A stretch of 46,334 nt of DNA, taken from NCBI GenBank assembly GCA_003427395.1, contig BFEA01000210.1:162624-208957 (forward strand). Reading direction: 5' to 3'. Position numbers and translations under genes: made by a program. How positions within the stretch are numbered: position 1 is the first letter of the stretch; each line of letters starts with the position of its first letter. Below the pieces are notes generated by a model. That model saw only the letters and a list, made by a program, of their open reading frames with translations, was not told the origin of the DNA and searched no databases. This stretch comes from Chara braunii. Lineage: Eukaryota; Streptophyta; Charophyceae; Charales; Characeae. Shown one piece after another: positions 9,950 to 22,139 of the stretch.

Positions 9950-11743
9950 CTGTCGAGCGCATCGGTCCGGCACCGCACCAGGGCAGCGAGGGACCCTCCC
10001 GGTCGCGTCACGCATGAGTTGGACTCTAATCCTTCGTCACGAATATACATGGAGCTTCCGCAAGCCACTCCGGTCGAGTGCGCCAGCCATACCTCCCACG
10101 AGCCCCTACGACAGAATAGGGCCTATGCGAGGCACGACTTACCTCCACCTTACGAGAGTTGTCACCTCCTTTCGATGGGCGTATCCCCGCCGAGTTACCA
10201 GTCCACAGTACGAAAGTTGATCAGTTGCAATCGCAGAGGTGGACCAGCCGAGGGCGTTTCTCGTTCGCTATAGCATGGGGGGTACGCGCGGTAATACGCC
10301 TCTATCAGACCCGTACGCGAACCAACACACTGGGGAGACTGAAATCCCAAGAGTGGTCCGTCGTCTGTCGACTAGGACGTATCCCACTCACCACGCGCAC
10401 ACCACTCTACGAACATAAAAATAAAACACACACACAATGGCATGTACGAAACGACACAACACAAACAACGCGACAATGCTCCTAGTCCCTTTGTGATCAT
10501 CCCATGACTTTCCGATGTGAAAATCGGATAGGCGTTGCGCGCGAGACTTAATATAAAACCGCGCGGACGCAGGGCTAACTCATATCGACTCACAATGCAA
10601 ACATACACAAGCGGTCGCAGTGATGACGTACTATGTGGTACCCATATTCATGCGATCCTCGTTAATCTCGAGGGTCGCATTCAGCACTCAAGTGTCGGCT
10701 GACACGCGCCCTGAGGATTAATTTCTTGACGTTGGACAACCGCCAAGCGCAATTGAGAACCACACCCTCTTCTGCACCCTGCGGAGAGTGGGTGGTACAC
10801 AGGTTCATACCTGTGGTGACAGTTGTCTCTTATCGCTCTGGAGACCAGCTCCATCATCTAGGGTCTGGAAGGAAGTCAAGGGGTTTGACTTTGACGGCTG
10901 TCACGGACTACAACGTCCAACCATAGAAATCTAAGAAGCAAAGGATAACAGGGGATCTCCCTCTCCTCTCAAACACACGATCTGTTTAACCCTTACGCGT
11001 GGTACCAGCAGGCCACGCGAAACACTCGAGGCATATATATACACACATATATATAAAGGGTTATTAATATAGGACGATCACTTCTCACATTCACAGTGTG
11101 ACTCCTTTCAACCATATATGTATGTAATCGCAGGCAGTCATATCCAGAGTCTGAACCACAAACATACCTGCAATCACATCAAGGATTCAACAAAAGTTCA
11201 CGCACTACACGGGGTCAACTTCAACCATTCTCTATGCTCGTACCCCCTTGCTTTAGCCATACAAACCTCACTCTTGTGCAACTCCCCAAAATAAATACTC
11301 AGTCCTTTAGTTAAATGGTCATTCAACAAAGTTCAGGTGAAAACACAATGAAACAATTCAAACCACAGAGCTAAAGCCTTTAGGTTGAGTGGCAAGAGTG
11401 GATTGGAGTTGAATCGCAAACCGACGAATCGGCAACCGACCTGTTATCAATGATAACAAAAGATGATCCTCGTAGGATCAAAATGGATCTAGCCCAAATC
11501 TTGAATCAATCGATCAAGAAGACTTGTAACACAAGACAGGTCAATCCCCAGGCTAAACCTATAAGTTCCTGGAGAACAATCCCCATATCACGATCTCACT
11601 CAAAATCTTCCTAATTCAGTAAGCCTGAATTTACCGTTAAGCAGTGCCCAAAGCAAAGGTAGACCCTAACATAATCTCCCTCATATAGAGTGGATCGCCA
11701 GAATCGCCACCTGTCAAAATATAATCTATCTCATTTAAACTAC

Positions 11744-12018
11744 AAAAATTTCGGCAGCGCTTCCCGTAGGAAAAATGTATTTTCAGAATTTATACCAGCC
11801 CGAACATAAAACCAGAAATAGCCTTTAACTTTCCAAAGTCCAATTTTGTCTAACTCTCTGAATTAACAAAATTTGGATAGCACTCCCTTTAGAAAATGAG
11901 ACTTTCCATATTTTTACTAAGCCATATATGAACTTTAGGCAAGTTGAACTTTGAAAATCAAAATTTGACTAACTCCTTGGATGTGCAGAAATTTCGACAG
12001 CGCTTCCCGTAGAGAAAG
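11744..12018 (-). repeat. Threefold TTTCGGCAGCGCTTCCCGTAG motif in LTR
   Basis: Three related blocks lie at 11744-11774, 11868-11896 and 11987-12018, about 120 bp apart, each AAATTTsGrnAGCrCTtCCCkTAG-like on the plus strand. The three counterparts in the other LTR are at 45354-45382, 45471-45500 and 45597-45623. The motif resembles words I associate with plant Gypsy LTRs, but I cannot name its function. Confidence 0.75.
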
Positions 12019-12354
12019 TAGCTTACCAAAATTTATACAGAGCCAAGTATAACAAATTATCTCCGAAAATGCAGAAATTGACCTAAGTAAAAATAAAGTT
12101 AGCTCAGAAAATGCAGAAATTGAACTAACTCTTATTGAAATTGAACTAACTCCTATCGCTTTAGCACATCGCGAGCACCTAAAGCAACTACCTGCCAAAC
12201 TGAAACTCGGACTAAGCAGAGGCCTCACTCAACCACATGCAGGTCAAACCACAAATGTAAGTACTCTCACCATCCCCAAGTCAACCTGGACAAACAATAG
12301 TTCATGATGTTTCAATGATTTAACCCCTTTGGGTTCCAGCATGTGCGAGGCTTT

Positions 12355-12860
12355 GAGTCAGACCACCTGAACTTACAGAACAGTCTGACTCTCTACCTGG
12401 TTCATTCCTCTCTGGCCCAATCTATGCGTGGCATTAGGCCAGACCACCTAAACTTATAGAATGGTCTGCCCTTTGTCAAGTTTATTTTCTCATAATAAAA
12501 CAGGAAGAGGCTGAGTCACCTAAACTTATAGAATGGTTCAGACCTTCTCGTTCAGAACCAAATAAACAGAGGAAAACCCAAAATAACCAAGGCACCTGAA
12601 TTTACAAAACGCACTTGGCCCCTGAAAAAAATCAATCACAAGTAGCCCTCGCAAGTCAGAGCAACCGGACCACCTAAACTTATAGAATAGTATGGTCGTT
12701 AAGGCAATCCCACAGCACTAGGTCTCCCCAAACTTATGAGGACTTCCCAGCCTCCAGAGCTATCAGACCACCTAAACTTATAGAACGGTCTGACGCTCCA
12801 CACAATCCAAAGTAAACATAGCACTGGGTCTCACCAAACTTATGGGGGCCTCCTACCCTT
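12355..12860 (-). repeat. Array of about 8 covarying hairpins in LTR
   Basis: Imperfect hairpins lie at 12355-12391 (perfect 9-bp stem GAGTCAGAC/GTCTGACTC), 12438-12470, 12501-12545, 12587-12618 (CCAAG/CTTGG), 12664-12700, 12714-12756, 12757-12798 (TCAGACC/GGTCTGA plus GAGC/GCTC) and 12824-12860. On the sense (minus) strand the loops share CTATAAGTTTAGGTG. The stems differ from one hairpin to the next but mostly remain complementary. Confidence 0.8.
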
Positions 12861-15800
12861 AATGACCTAGTCAAACTTCAAAGCAATATTGCCTTCCTCC
12901 CACCCTTCCCCAGATGCAATTCCCTTTTGCTCACAATCTGCCTTCAGGCAATCAACAAAACTGAAACTGAGATTGCACAAGTGTTCTTTTATTTCGCCTG
13001 ATTCATATTCTGAAAGTCAAACAACAAGTCAAAGTAGGGGTGCATACCATATACTCAGTCAAAACATGTTGTGGGTAGTACAGATAGGGCTATAATATAG
13101 GTTTATAGAGGGGGATGGAAAGTTACCTTACAGTTCTCTGCCTCCAGAACTCCTCCTGAGTCTCGGCAGAGCTCCCGCAATCGGTGGGCCGACTCCCCAC
13201 AAAGTCTTGCTGCGGTCCTACGGGTTGCAATCCCGCCTGCCGCCTTCCTATCAGAACAGGACTAGACTTAGACTAAGAAGGACAAAAGTAGGGGCTTCAT
13301 ACGCTCGAGATACAGAAGAGGGACAACTCAACTCGCAGAAGAGGGCCTCGTTACCTTGGTGCGCCTGAGGGCCCCGTAATGATGGCCAAAACGCAGCAGC
13401 CTGGTCAAACTGAAGTCGGTCGGTCAGTCGCTGCCTCTCTGGCGACTGCCTTAATTGCAGCAATACCTTCCCTCTTCAACAATTGATTCTTTCCACAACT
13501 CAAGATCCGAAACATCCCGACCGCAGCCCAAATCCGGGTCATGGATCAACAACGCAAGCTTCTCACCCTCCGCAATGGCAGCCAACCGCGTCACAGTCTT
13601 GGTCAACAAAAGTCCGAGCATCGTTCGTTGACTCTTTCTCTAGCGAGCACAGTCACCCCGCTGTTATTGCCAACAAGATGGGCTTCCCACCGGCTACCGA
13701 ACAGTCCGCCGTTCACCAAGCAAAGCCCGTTGATCGCTCCTCACTCTTTGAGTCTAACGAGGTGAGCCCAACCTCGGCCAGGTAACCCTTCGGTCTGCAG
13801 CCCTACCGCTGACCTCACGCCACTCCGGAAAAACAAAATGGCAGTGTCCCGGTTAGCCGGACCACTCGGTCAGCAAAGTTTTGTTCCTGCTATTCGCCTG
13901 CCGCTAGTTGTCCGGTGGGATGAGCAACGTCCCGATTGACAACCAGCCCTGCAGTCCCCACGGTTGGTCCCACTGTACCTCACTTCCCCTCGTGCCTCTT
14001 CCTCGTCTCTCCAATGCAACTGGTCAATGGCCCCGGACAGGTAAGTATTCACTGCAGTTCACCCCTCCCTAGCTCGACCGAAAGGCTGCACAGTGTAGTG
14101 GCCAACAAATAAGTCTCCACCTTCCCGGCTGCCCTCACAGTATCCCGCTGATGGGACCGAGCAATGCACCAGCCAACCGGTGAGTCCCCAACCTCGTTGC
14201 AGTTGGTTCCCACTACGGACCTGCATTCCTACATCGTATGAACTTGGCCCCGCCCATTGGCCAGGCCGGGGCACAACATACGCTGCAGCTCGTCGCCTGG
14301 CACACCCCGCACCGCCAGTTCATCATGTAAGTTGCTCTCCCCCTCTCCCTCTCTACGCACTCGTCTACTGCAGAGGGTCGTGCCCCGTCTGAATATGTAC
14401 CAAAAAAAGCAAGAAAGAAACGGATGAATCCTGCGCTAGAATGCGGGAAGATTCATCATCGTTTGTAAAACCTCCCCCCTGGCGCAGCCTATAGTACTAA
14501 CTCCGACCAAATTACTAACCTACGACTAAAGCTAACAACACCATTAGATTTGCAGTATAAAAAAACCCCTACCTACAATTTTATTTCACCCAATTTCATA
14601 AAGAATCGAGTGAAAACTCTACTTCCCATTCCCACCATATCACTTTAGTCCGTCACTCTTACGCACACCCTCCTCTACTAACCTCCTAATCCACTAATCC
14701 TCCATCTAAACTGACCACGGATTCGTGGTCGCCCGGGCCTAAAACCCCTACATAGCATCTTTCCCCGCTCGTCCCCATCTACGATCGACTCCAATATACC
14801 TTCTCCTTCTTTCTTCTTCTTCCTCTCCTCCATAGCTCAGCGCAGTCCCATTCTTTACTAATTCTGATTCTACTAACCTTTTTCTAATTCTGACTCAATA
14901 ACCGAAGTCGCCGACCCCGAAAACCCTGTTTTGAGCCCTAACCCGCCCGTTTTCGTTAAGAAACGGGCGAGATCAACGTTTTCCACCCTCGCTTCTCCCC
15001 CTTCATCGCTGCTCCGCTTTGCTGCTTTGCGCATGTACCCGGCGCAGGAGTCCATCTGGGATCATTCCCTGCCAATAGCTTTGTTGCTCGCCTCCCTCAC
15101 TGCTCCCGGCGCAGCACCTCGCTAGTAGCCACCCTCACAGCGCTCCGGCATCGTCCGCTTGGCTCCTCCACTGTCCATCGACCGACTCCCCCCTCTTTGG
15201 AGTGTACCTGGCGCAGCTCGACGGCCTGGTTCGGCCCTTTCATCCCTCAGCTGCCTTCGGCTCCCTGCCCGGCCGTGCCTCCCTTGCGCTAACCCAGATA
15301 CCGTGAGATGTTGGGCGATAGCCCTTCAGGTTGGATCCGCTAAGGAGTGTGTAATGACCTCTTTGCCAGACTGGTCCGCCTGAGAGGCGCGTGGCCTCGA
15401 CTCTACGCAGGGCATGTTGGGTTATCGGGGCGATTCCTTATGCCCTGTCAAGAGAAGGCCGTGGGTCTGCTGCGGCATCTGCAGCATGGGCTCAGATGGA
15501 ACGGCCCCCGACCCAAATCTTGGTCGTTGTAGGCAAATGAGAGCCTTGTGGGACTGGGGCACAGAGGGGCCCCGTGGGAAAAGTTGCCTGCAACCTGTAT
15601 CACTACGGGCCTCCCGATAGTGCCCTGTCCCTCCTCCTGTTTCTAGTGTCGGGTCCCAACGGGCATGCTCACACTCAAGCTCCTCACAGCAGATCGTGGT
15701 TGGCGGACAGCGCACCCTCGGTAAGCCCCATCATCCTCTAGGCGCAGCACCACAGAGTTGCTTGGAACACTCTCCAATTCGGCTCTACTTTTTACGCTAT

Positions 15801-16612
15801 TGACGCTCTTCAAGTGGCAAGCGAGGGAAGCCACGACTACGGAAACGCAGCCGACCTCTTGCATGTTGACCTTTTCGATCCGCGTTTCAGGTCAAACATG
15901 ATAAAGGAATTTCGTCGACATCCCAAGCGTGCGAGAACCCGCAAGCCAACTAAAGGAGGCGCGCGCTCACGGTCCTCGACTGCCATGACGGCCATCCGTG
16001 GCCGGTGTCATGCCTTACTTACGAAAAGTCAAACATAAAGTTAAATAATAACGGCAACAAATAATAATTAGAAAAAACTCGGAAAAACAACCGCTGGCTC
16101 TGTCCCGACACCGCCGATGGCAAAACCAAGGGGGATGGCCCCGCCGGGCCCTTCGCGCCACTCTGATGTTCCCGTGCCGTCGCCGCTCAACCTCGATCCC
16201 TGAATCTCCTTGACGAAAGTCTGATACTGTAACCAATAGCGCTAGGCCCAAGGCTGGGTCTAGCTCTGACGGAAGCCTAAAAAAACGGACACCGCGCGAC
16301 GCACCAACCTAACGAAACGTTTTAACCCCGCACATCGGCCTATCGACCGAACTGTCGACCGCTAACCTCGACGCCCACCGCGCAAAAAACAATTGGCCGG
16401 CGATCACGCCGACTCTTCAATCATCAACAATTAAAAAGATCACGCGCACCTCAAGCCTGCGCGCCCACACACTCTTTATTTTAGTCAACCATCAGCCACA
16501 AAAACAATCGGAGACGCAACTCGAGCGGTATATTCAAACTTTAAACTAAACTTATTTTTTGTCGCTTGCAAAACCCGGGGCGGATACCCTTGTAAGGGTA
16601 TTCGCACCGACA

Positions 16613-17819
16613 CCGGCGACACTTTATCTTTTCTTGCCTATTTCAAACTAAAAGTGGGTCACAGCCACAGTTTGTTTTTTTTTTTTTCGATGCAAACACC
16701 CCCACGCGTTCCCTTCCACGTACAGGCCCCCTCCAGGTGCACACGCTCATGCTTTGGTGTGCGTGCGCACCCGAAAAACGATTGTCAATGAGAGCTTTTT
16801 AGCGCATATTGGGGGACTTTGAGCGCACGCTTAAACTTCCACTTGCGCGCTTAAGCGCGCTCAAACAGTTTCATAGCGCCCTGTGGAAAAGAAATAACGC
16901 GTGTTGCTTTCAAACGTTCGTTTAATCCAAAACATATTTTTGAACTTCCATGCGACGTCTTTTTGAATGGGAGGGCGGGGGTACTCTCGTGGGATCTCGT
17001 TTTTGAATTAAGTCCCCACGTTGTTCGTTACAGTGTTCGGAATCAGACGTGGACGACCTTAGCCTGGTTGCTCTTTCCTTGTGTTCGTCCTTGCCACGTG
17101 CCCGGTAGGGGAACCCCGTTTTCCTATAACGTTCGGTGCGGCGTTAATCGCTTCATAGAGTGTTGGGCCAATAAGGTGTCACCGCTGTCCATGGGATGAC
17201 AATCAATTCATTAAAAGGCAATAACAACGAGTACGGGGGAAAGTGAGTATCAATAATTACAAAATCAGCGCCTTTGAATCCTAAGCACCTTGTTTCGGGA
17301 GGAAACTAGCAGCGCCCGGCGATCTTGGCGACGACTTCTTGCGCATCCCACGAGCATACATATGTCATTTCCTCATTACACGAGAACGGGCATGGCGGAG
17401 ATACAGAAAGTCGACGTCGAGTCGGATCGAGGTAATCGTTGCACATCGCATAAGCAAGGTTAAACGAACACTACACTTGCATTATCTTCCATCCACCGGG
17501 CAAACCGATCCAAGGCATAAGTCCATGCAATCCAATGAGTCGATAAAATGACAATCCTTCATTCGTGCATCGAAATGATCATATCAGATTCCTAATTCGT
17601 TCCCGTCATTAGGTGCTCAACCAATACATATATATAAGAGATCACTCATGCATTAACCATCGGATACTAAAGAGCAAAGAGATGGACGAGATAAGATCAC
17701 CTAATTTTGCTGGTCTCTTCAAATTCAACAATACTCGCCCTCATGAGATCTGATTGAATTCAACAAGACGAGCGAGACAGGATCTCAGGAGTTGGTAGGG
17801 ACGAGTGAATTATCAGAAC
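16613..17819. other. Unassigned flank of the LTR element
   Basis: No gene is seen. Positions 16618-16680 match 34286-34350 (CTTGCCTATTTCAAA...CAGCCACAGTTT), so the LTR element abuts a dispersed repeat. A perfect 16-bp palindrome, GCGCGCTTAAGCGCGC, lies at 16845-16860. A T run sits at 16675-16688. Confidence 0.4.
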
Positions 17820-17857
17820 CTGTCTCTTATACACATCTAGATGTGTATAAGAGACAG
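17820..17857. other. Nextera mate-pair junction adapter (assembly artefact)
   Basis: CTGTCTCTTATACACATCT (17820-17838) is followed directly by its reverse complement AGATGTGTATAAGAGACAG (17839-17857). This is the Tn5 mosaic end doubled head to head, exactly the circularisation junction made in Nextera mate-pair libraries. It is synthetic sequence, so the bases on either side may not be adjacent in the genome. Confidence 0.97.
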
Positions 17858-17876
17858 CATTTAGAGAGTCATGAAG

Positions 17877-17879
<3 letters not shown>

Positions 17880-17937
<58 letters not shown>
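17880..17937. repeat. (GA)n microsatellite
   Basis: A pure GA dinucleotide run of about 58 bp, starting 22 bp after the adapter junction. Confidence 0.97.
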
Positions 17938-17940
<3 letters not shown>

Positions 17941-18239
17941 AGGTCGAAGGAGGTGGAGGGAGCCATAGCTTGATCGAAGAAGGGGACTAAGGAAAAAAGA
18001 GGAGTTATGAGCACACAAATATTTGCGGTCGACTTAGCTTCCCATATAAGAGGAGGAACCGAAGATCAAAGGCGCGCAAACCTTTTGCTCTCTGACTATG
18101 GCCACATGCCATGCAACCAATCGTACACATACACCTTCCTTACCTCGGTACAGGTGATCTCGGTCGCCACATACCAACCTTCACACCACAACGATTGTCA
18201 CCCCTCCAACTCAGCTTCTACACCGACTTGCCCAAACGA

Positions 18240-18451
18240 CCATTTCATCAAAACGACCATTTTTTTATTTTTTGAACGAAATTGAAACCGAGTTTTTTGG
18301 CCGAAAACTCGTCAAAATTTGTTGTTCCTGAGGGTCCAACGTTTTACAAACGCCGGACCCTCAGGAACAACATATTTTGACGATTTTTGAACAAAAAAAC
18401 TCGGTTTCAATTTCGTTCAAAAAATAAAAGATGTCCATTTTGACAAAATGG
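18240..18451. mobile_element. 212-bp near-perfect hairpin (MITE or fold-back element)
   Basis: The left arm 18240-18336 and right arm 18354-18451 are inverted copies of about 97 bp. They share TTTTTGAACGAAATTGAAAC and TGTTGTTCCTGAGGGTCC, with scattered mismatches and small indels. The loop of about 17 bp itself pairs through CGTTT/AAACG. No coding capacity. The arm divergence argues against a simple sequencing inversion artefact. A miRNA-precursor-like or MITE origin is possible. Confidence 0.85.
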
Positions 18452-20935
18452 CAGTTCCCAGGTCCCGCAGTTCATCGCGGCCACCCGACGCACAGCCTTG
18501 CAAAACTACAGTCAGCTCGTTAGGATTTTTCGACTTGCCGTACGCACACATCATCTAGCCACGACTTGCCGGAAGTTGGCAGATGGGTGAGAGAGAGATT
18601 TTCGGATGCGCTTGGGGATTTTATAGTTGCGAAGAGGAGATAGACGATGGGAGGGAACAGGGCAGAGGTAGGAGGGGATAAAGAGAGAGTTCAGGTAAAT
18701 CGCCCAAGGAAAGCTATATCGATCCCCGTGAGTTCCTTCGCAACCAATCAGATCACGGCATGAGGGGAGTACCCTCCTTACACGATGTCGCCTGACGACT
18801 CGAATACCCTGAGGGGGGGGATCGGTAGAGAGTTTCTGTATGGGGATGAAGGCAGGAAAAAGGAAAGCGCGAAGAATAGTGCAGAGCGGGACCAAGATTC
18901 AGACAAAAAAGAGCGAGAGAAAAACACGAAGGGAGAGGGGATGGAAAACAGTTACAGATGGAGGAAATAAGGCACGAAGAAGAGAGAGGTGAAGATGGCA
19001 TGAAGATAGTCATTGTGGAAGCGGGGGAAGTTTTCATACATGGCGCTGACACAAAAACAAAAAGGCACCAAAACAGTTATGTTTCGTCCATTCTAGCTCT
19101 AAAACTAATTCAAGATTGAGAAATTCAAAAATAATATCCGCACGTGAGATTGGACGCGGGAAAAATCATATGCCTATTCAGATCTTACTAAGAATTCATA
19201 GAGTTTGCAAGGGTGAATTTAGGAACATTCACTTGCAAGAAAGGACACGCCAACGGGAAGTGCGACCACAAATTTCGGAGTCCCCAACTGCCGAATAAAA
19301 TTCCTAGCGCGCTTACTAAGGCGCGCGTAAGTCCTACGTAAATTCATGGATCGCCAAAGAGAAATCGCAAAAAGTCCTTAGGAAAAAAACAACAAGTCTC
19401 AAAAGTGGGAGAGCCTCGTTGACCATTGATTCCATGCATACCACCAACCAAAAAGAAGGGTATCCCTAAAGCCCGTTAGAGATCGAAAAAGTACAAATAA
19501 CAAAACTCAGAGCCTCGGAAGTTCATTCAGGTACAAAAGCTGGTACGTCACAAGCACACTCGTGAATGGGGATGGCAACGTTTCAGCCCTAGACGCTAAC
19601 CAAATGTGCAAAAATTCGAATGAATCTTCTTTTTTTTTTCTCCTATTTTTAAAACTCTGGTTCAAGTTGTTGTAGAGGCTAGGTTCCAGACACACACAAT
19701 AGTTGTAAACTCAGCCAGCCATCCGTTTGTTTTGAGAGACCGCCTCCCTGCCCATGCTCTCACCGATTCTCCCAGCGCACCCCTATTCCCACTATTCTAC
19801 CTTGGTGTTAATCACTCAGTAACAGGACTATCACCCCACGGTCTCGGGGGGTAACTTGGACCGAATAGCAGTTACAGGCACCAGGGCTCGGCAGGCTCAA
19901 CGGGACACCCCTTCCCAGCCCTAGTTGCATCATAGTCGAGCGAGCCTCGTCACACGGGTACTTCGAATGCCAAGCTCAAGCAGTGTTCAACCAACCCCAC
20001 AATTACTACCCAATTCCTACTGAGGCACCAGGACTAGGTAGACTCAACAGTCAAGCCTGGATCTGCGCAGCCTATACAAGGCTAGGTGAATCATGGACAA
20101 GTCCAGAACGGCTATTAAGCCCCTACCCCATCCAGTTACTGACCCTCTCTGAAAGCCCCCCCAAGACCAGATGGAGTCTATGACACCCCTAGCAAGGACT
20201 GGATGCCTCCTCTGGCACTATAGTTCACTGTTTGTAGTGGTTGTATAGCCCACACGTGGTTGTGCACTTTATGGAATGATGCAATTTTTGGTTAAAAAGA
20301 CCTTCTGGTTTTCTTATAAATAGCATTAAAAAAACGCTGAATTTTTGGGTCTCCGTTAACCGCCTCTCCGCTGGAGGTACCCTACCTCGACGCAGTGGGG
20401 GAGTGAACATATGCATCCTTAATCTGTCGCTAACGAATAGACAGTCCTCCTCCAGACCCTGGTCATCCATCAGTTGGGCTCCTCACGCCCAGCCAAACAT
20501 GGAAAGATGCACCACCACCAGTATTGCTGAGTCTGTAGAAAGGTTCTCCAGAGAAGTCGCAGGTGGAAGACTAAGCAACAACTTCAGACCTATGGTCGCT
20601 CCAAGGGTCACAAAGTATTTAAAAAGGCCAGGGGAAAAAAAACTCGAATGATGAGATTCTAACGACATTTTTCATCTATTAAAATCCACCCCCCCTCATA
20701 AGTTGCCCGCCCCCTTCTTCCATTTTCCCCGTCAGCCAATGGGGCGCTGCTTCTGAAATCTGTCATGCTTTTTATACACAAAAAAAAGTTTACATGTCCG
20801 TGGGCGCCAGCTTGCCTTGCTTAGGTACTCCTGCTGGGTAGACTCTCTGATAGTGAAATAATTGACCCATCATCTAACCACCAGATAGCTAATGACAATA
20901 GTGTAAGATGATTCAACCATCAACGTTGAATAGCT
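18452..20935. other. Unassigned intergenic sequence
   Basis: About 2.5 kb without a recognisable gene, RNA or element. All open frames are short. The 19860-20200 part repeats CACCAGG(G/A)CT.GG(T/C)AG(G/A)CTCAAC words (19880 and 20030), hinting at a degenerate local duplication. Confidence 0.4.
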
Positions 20936-21075
20936 AATTTTATTTTATTTTTATTTTTTTTAACCGGGCCCGGTGCCCAAGGCTGATATTACCAATAATA
21001 AGATTGAGGTCGGGGTCCTCACAGTCTGCCCGGAGTGATCGAACCGAACCTGCTGAGAACCGGGCTCAGCGTCCC
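20936..21075 (-). mobile_element. Short poly(A) retroposon
   Basis: On the minus strand it starts GGGACGCTGAGCCCGGTTCT, holds GGTTCGATCAC (a B-box-like word), passes through GGGCACCGGGCCCGG and ends in an A-rich tail (the T-rich tract 20938-20960). The head stem is GCTGAG/CTCAGC here, against GCTGGG/CCCAGC elsewhere. Confidence 0.65.
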
Positions 21076-21179
21076 TCAAATGGTTATGATGATGACCATG
21101 ATGATACTGATGATACCATAGATAATGAAACTAATGAGAATAATTATTCAAATACATAAAAAAATATAGAAGATTATGC

Positions 21180-22090
21180 TATATCAGCTATTCTGGCCTC
21201 CTAATCTTAGTACAACTCCTAGCCCTCCCTGTACCAGGACACTGTACCTCAGAGACAAAACCAACCTAACCAACATCAACCATAGCTGATCTCTTCTCGC
21301 CTCCTTGCACCCCCCCCGGTTCACCACTAGAATGCTTTCCACCTTCAGCAAACCCCAGATCTCTCTACAAGGCCTCACATTCCTGCCATTTACAGGTTAC
21401 ATGGCAGCGCCCCAGCTCCGGCCAACGTCGTTCTGGCATCGGCAAACCAAGGGCACAAAACAGAGCAACTCAGTAGATATCAGTCCAGGTTCAACCATCT
21501 CTGAAGTTCTATATCCCGAATGTGGAAAAATGCTAGATGCTGCCAAAATTTCAGAACACAAAAAAGCTTAATATAACAATAATCAGATGATGATATTAAT
21601 GATGTGATGATGATGATGATGATGATGATGAATATGATGATTACTATATAGAAAATATAGAAGACTATGTTATAACAACACTTCTAGCCTCCTAATCTTC
21701 GAACCCTCCCAGCCCTCCCTGCACCAGGACATTACATCTCAGAGACAATACCCTCCTAACCAATGTCTACCATAGCTGACCTGTTCTCGCCACCTAAACT
21801 ATCCCTGGCCCCATAGGTTGCCAAGGCAGCCGCCCCGGTTCGCCACTGGATTGCCTTCCTCCCTCGGCAAATCCCCAGATCTTTCTACAAGGCCTCACAC
21901 TCCTGCCAATTGCAGGTTACAAGGCAACGCCCCAACTCCGGCCAGCGTCGTTCTGGCATCGCCAAACCAGGGGCAAAGACAAAGCAACTCTGTAGATATC
22001 GGTCCAGATTCGACCATCTCTAAAATCTTAAATCCCGATTAAGGAAGGAGGCCAGATACAGCCGAGAATTACAGCACACCAGAAAGCATG
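21180..22090. repeat. C-rich repeat, two diverged tandem copies
   Basis: Copy 1 (about 21180-21560) and copy 2 (about 21660-22080) align end to end. Each contains CCCCAGATCT.TCTACAAGG, then CAGGTTACA.GGCA, then CCGGCCA.CGTCGTTCTGGC, then AGATATC.GTCCAG. They are separated by a (GAT)n run. Related single copies lie at 38640-38830 and 39060-39330. Short frames in them are not conserved between copies. Confidence 0.8.
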
Positions 22091-22139
22091 ATATAACATG
22101 GATGATGATAATGATAATGATAATTTTGATGATGAGATG

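Larger units (their letters stand above)
9952..16612 (-). mobile_element. Giant LTR (6661 bp) of a retrotransposon, 5' LTR on minus strand
   Basis: On the minus strand the block starts TGTCGGTGCGAATACCC at 16612 and ends CGCTCGACA at 9952, giving TGTCG/CGACA termini. The PBS follows after 2 bp. The sequence is shared with 39830-46334 in inverted orientation along most of its length. Checked anchors include AATACCCTTACAAGGGTAT at the end, the GTGTGTGGGCGCGCAGG area, the GGCAGGCGGGATTGCA area, the hairpin array, and GTTGAAGTTGACCCCGTGT. At 6.66 kb it is longer than typical plant LTRs and comparable to or above Ogre-type LTRs. No ORF in it looks real. The outer flank is CCGGC (16613-16617). Confidence 0.85.

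Noticed and set aside
12355-12860. CRISPR-like array
   Set aside because: Repeats are spaced irregularly, the repeat is a loop inside variable stems, and the locus is in a eukaryotic LTR. There are no cas genes.
17760-18014. 84-codon minus-strand frame containing VSYTHLDVYKRQ
   Set aside because: The peptide is the translation of the mate-pair adapter, followed by (GA)n. It is not a gene.
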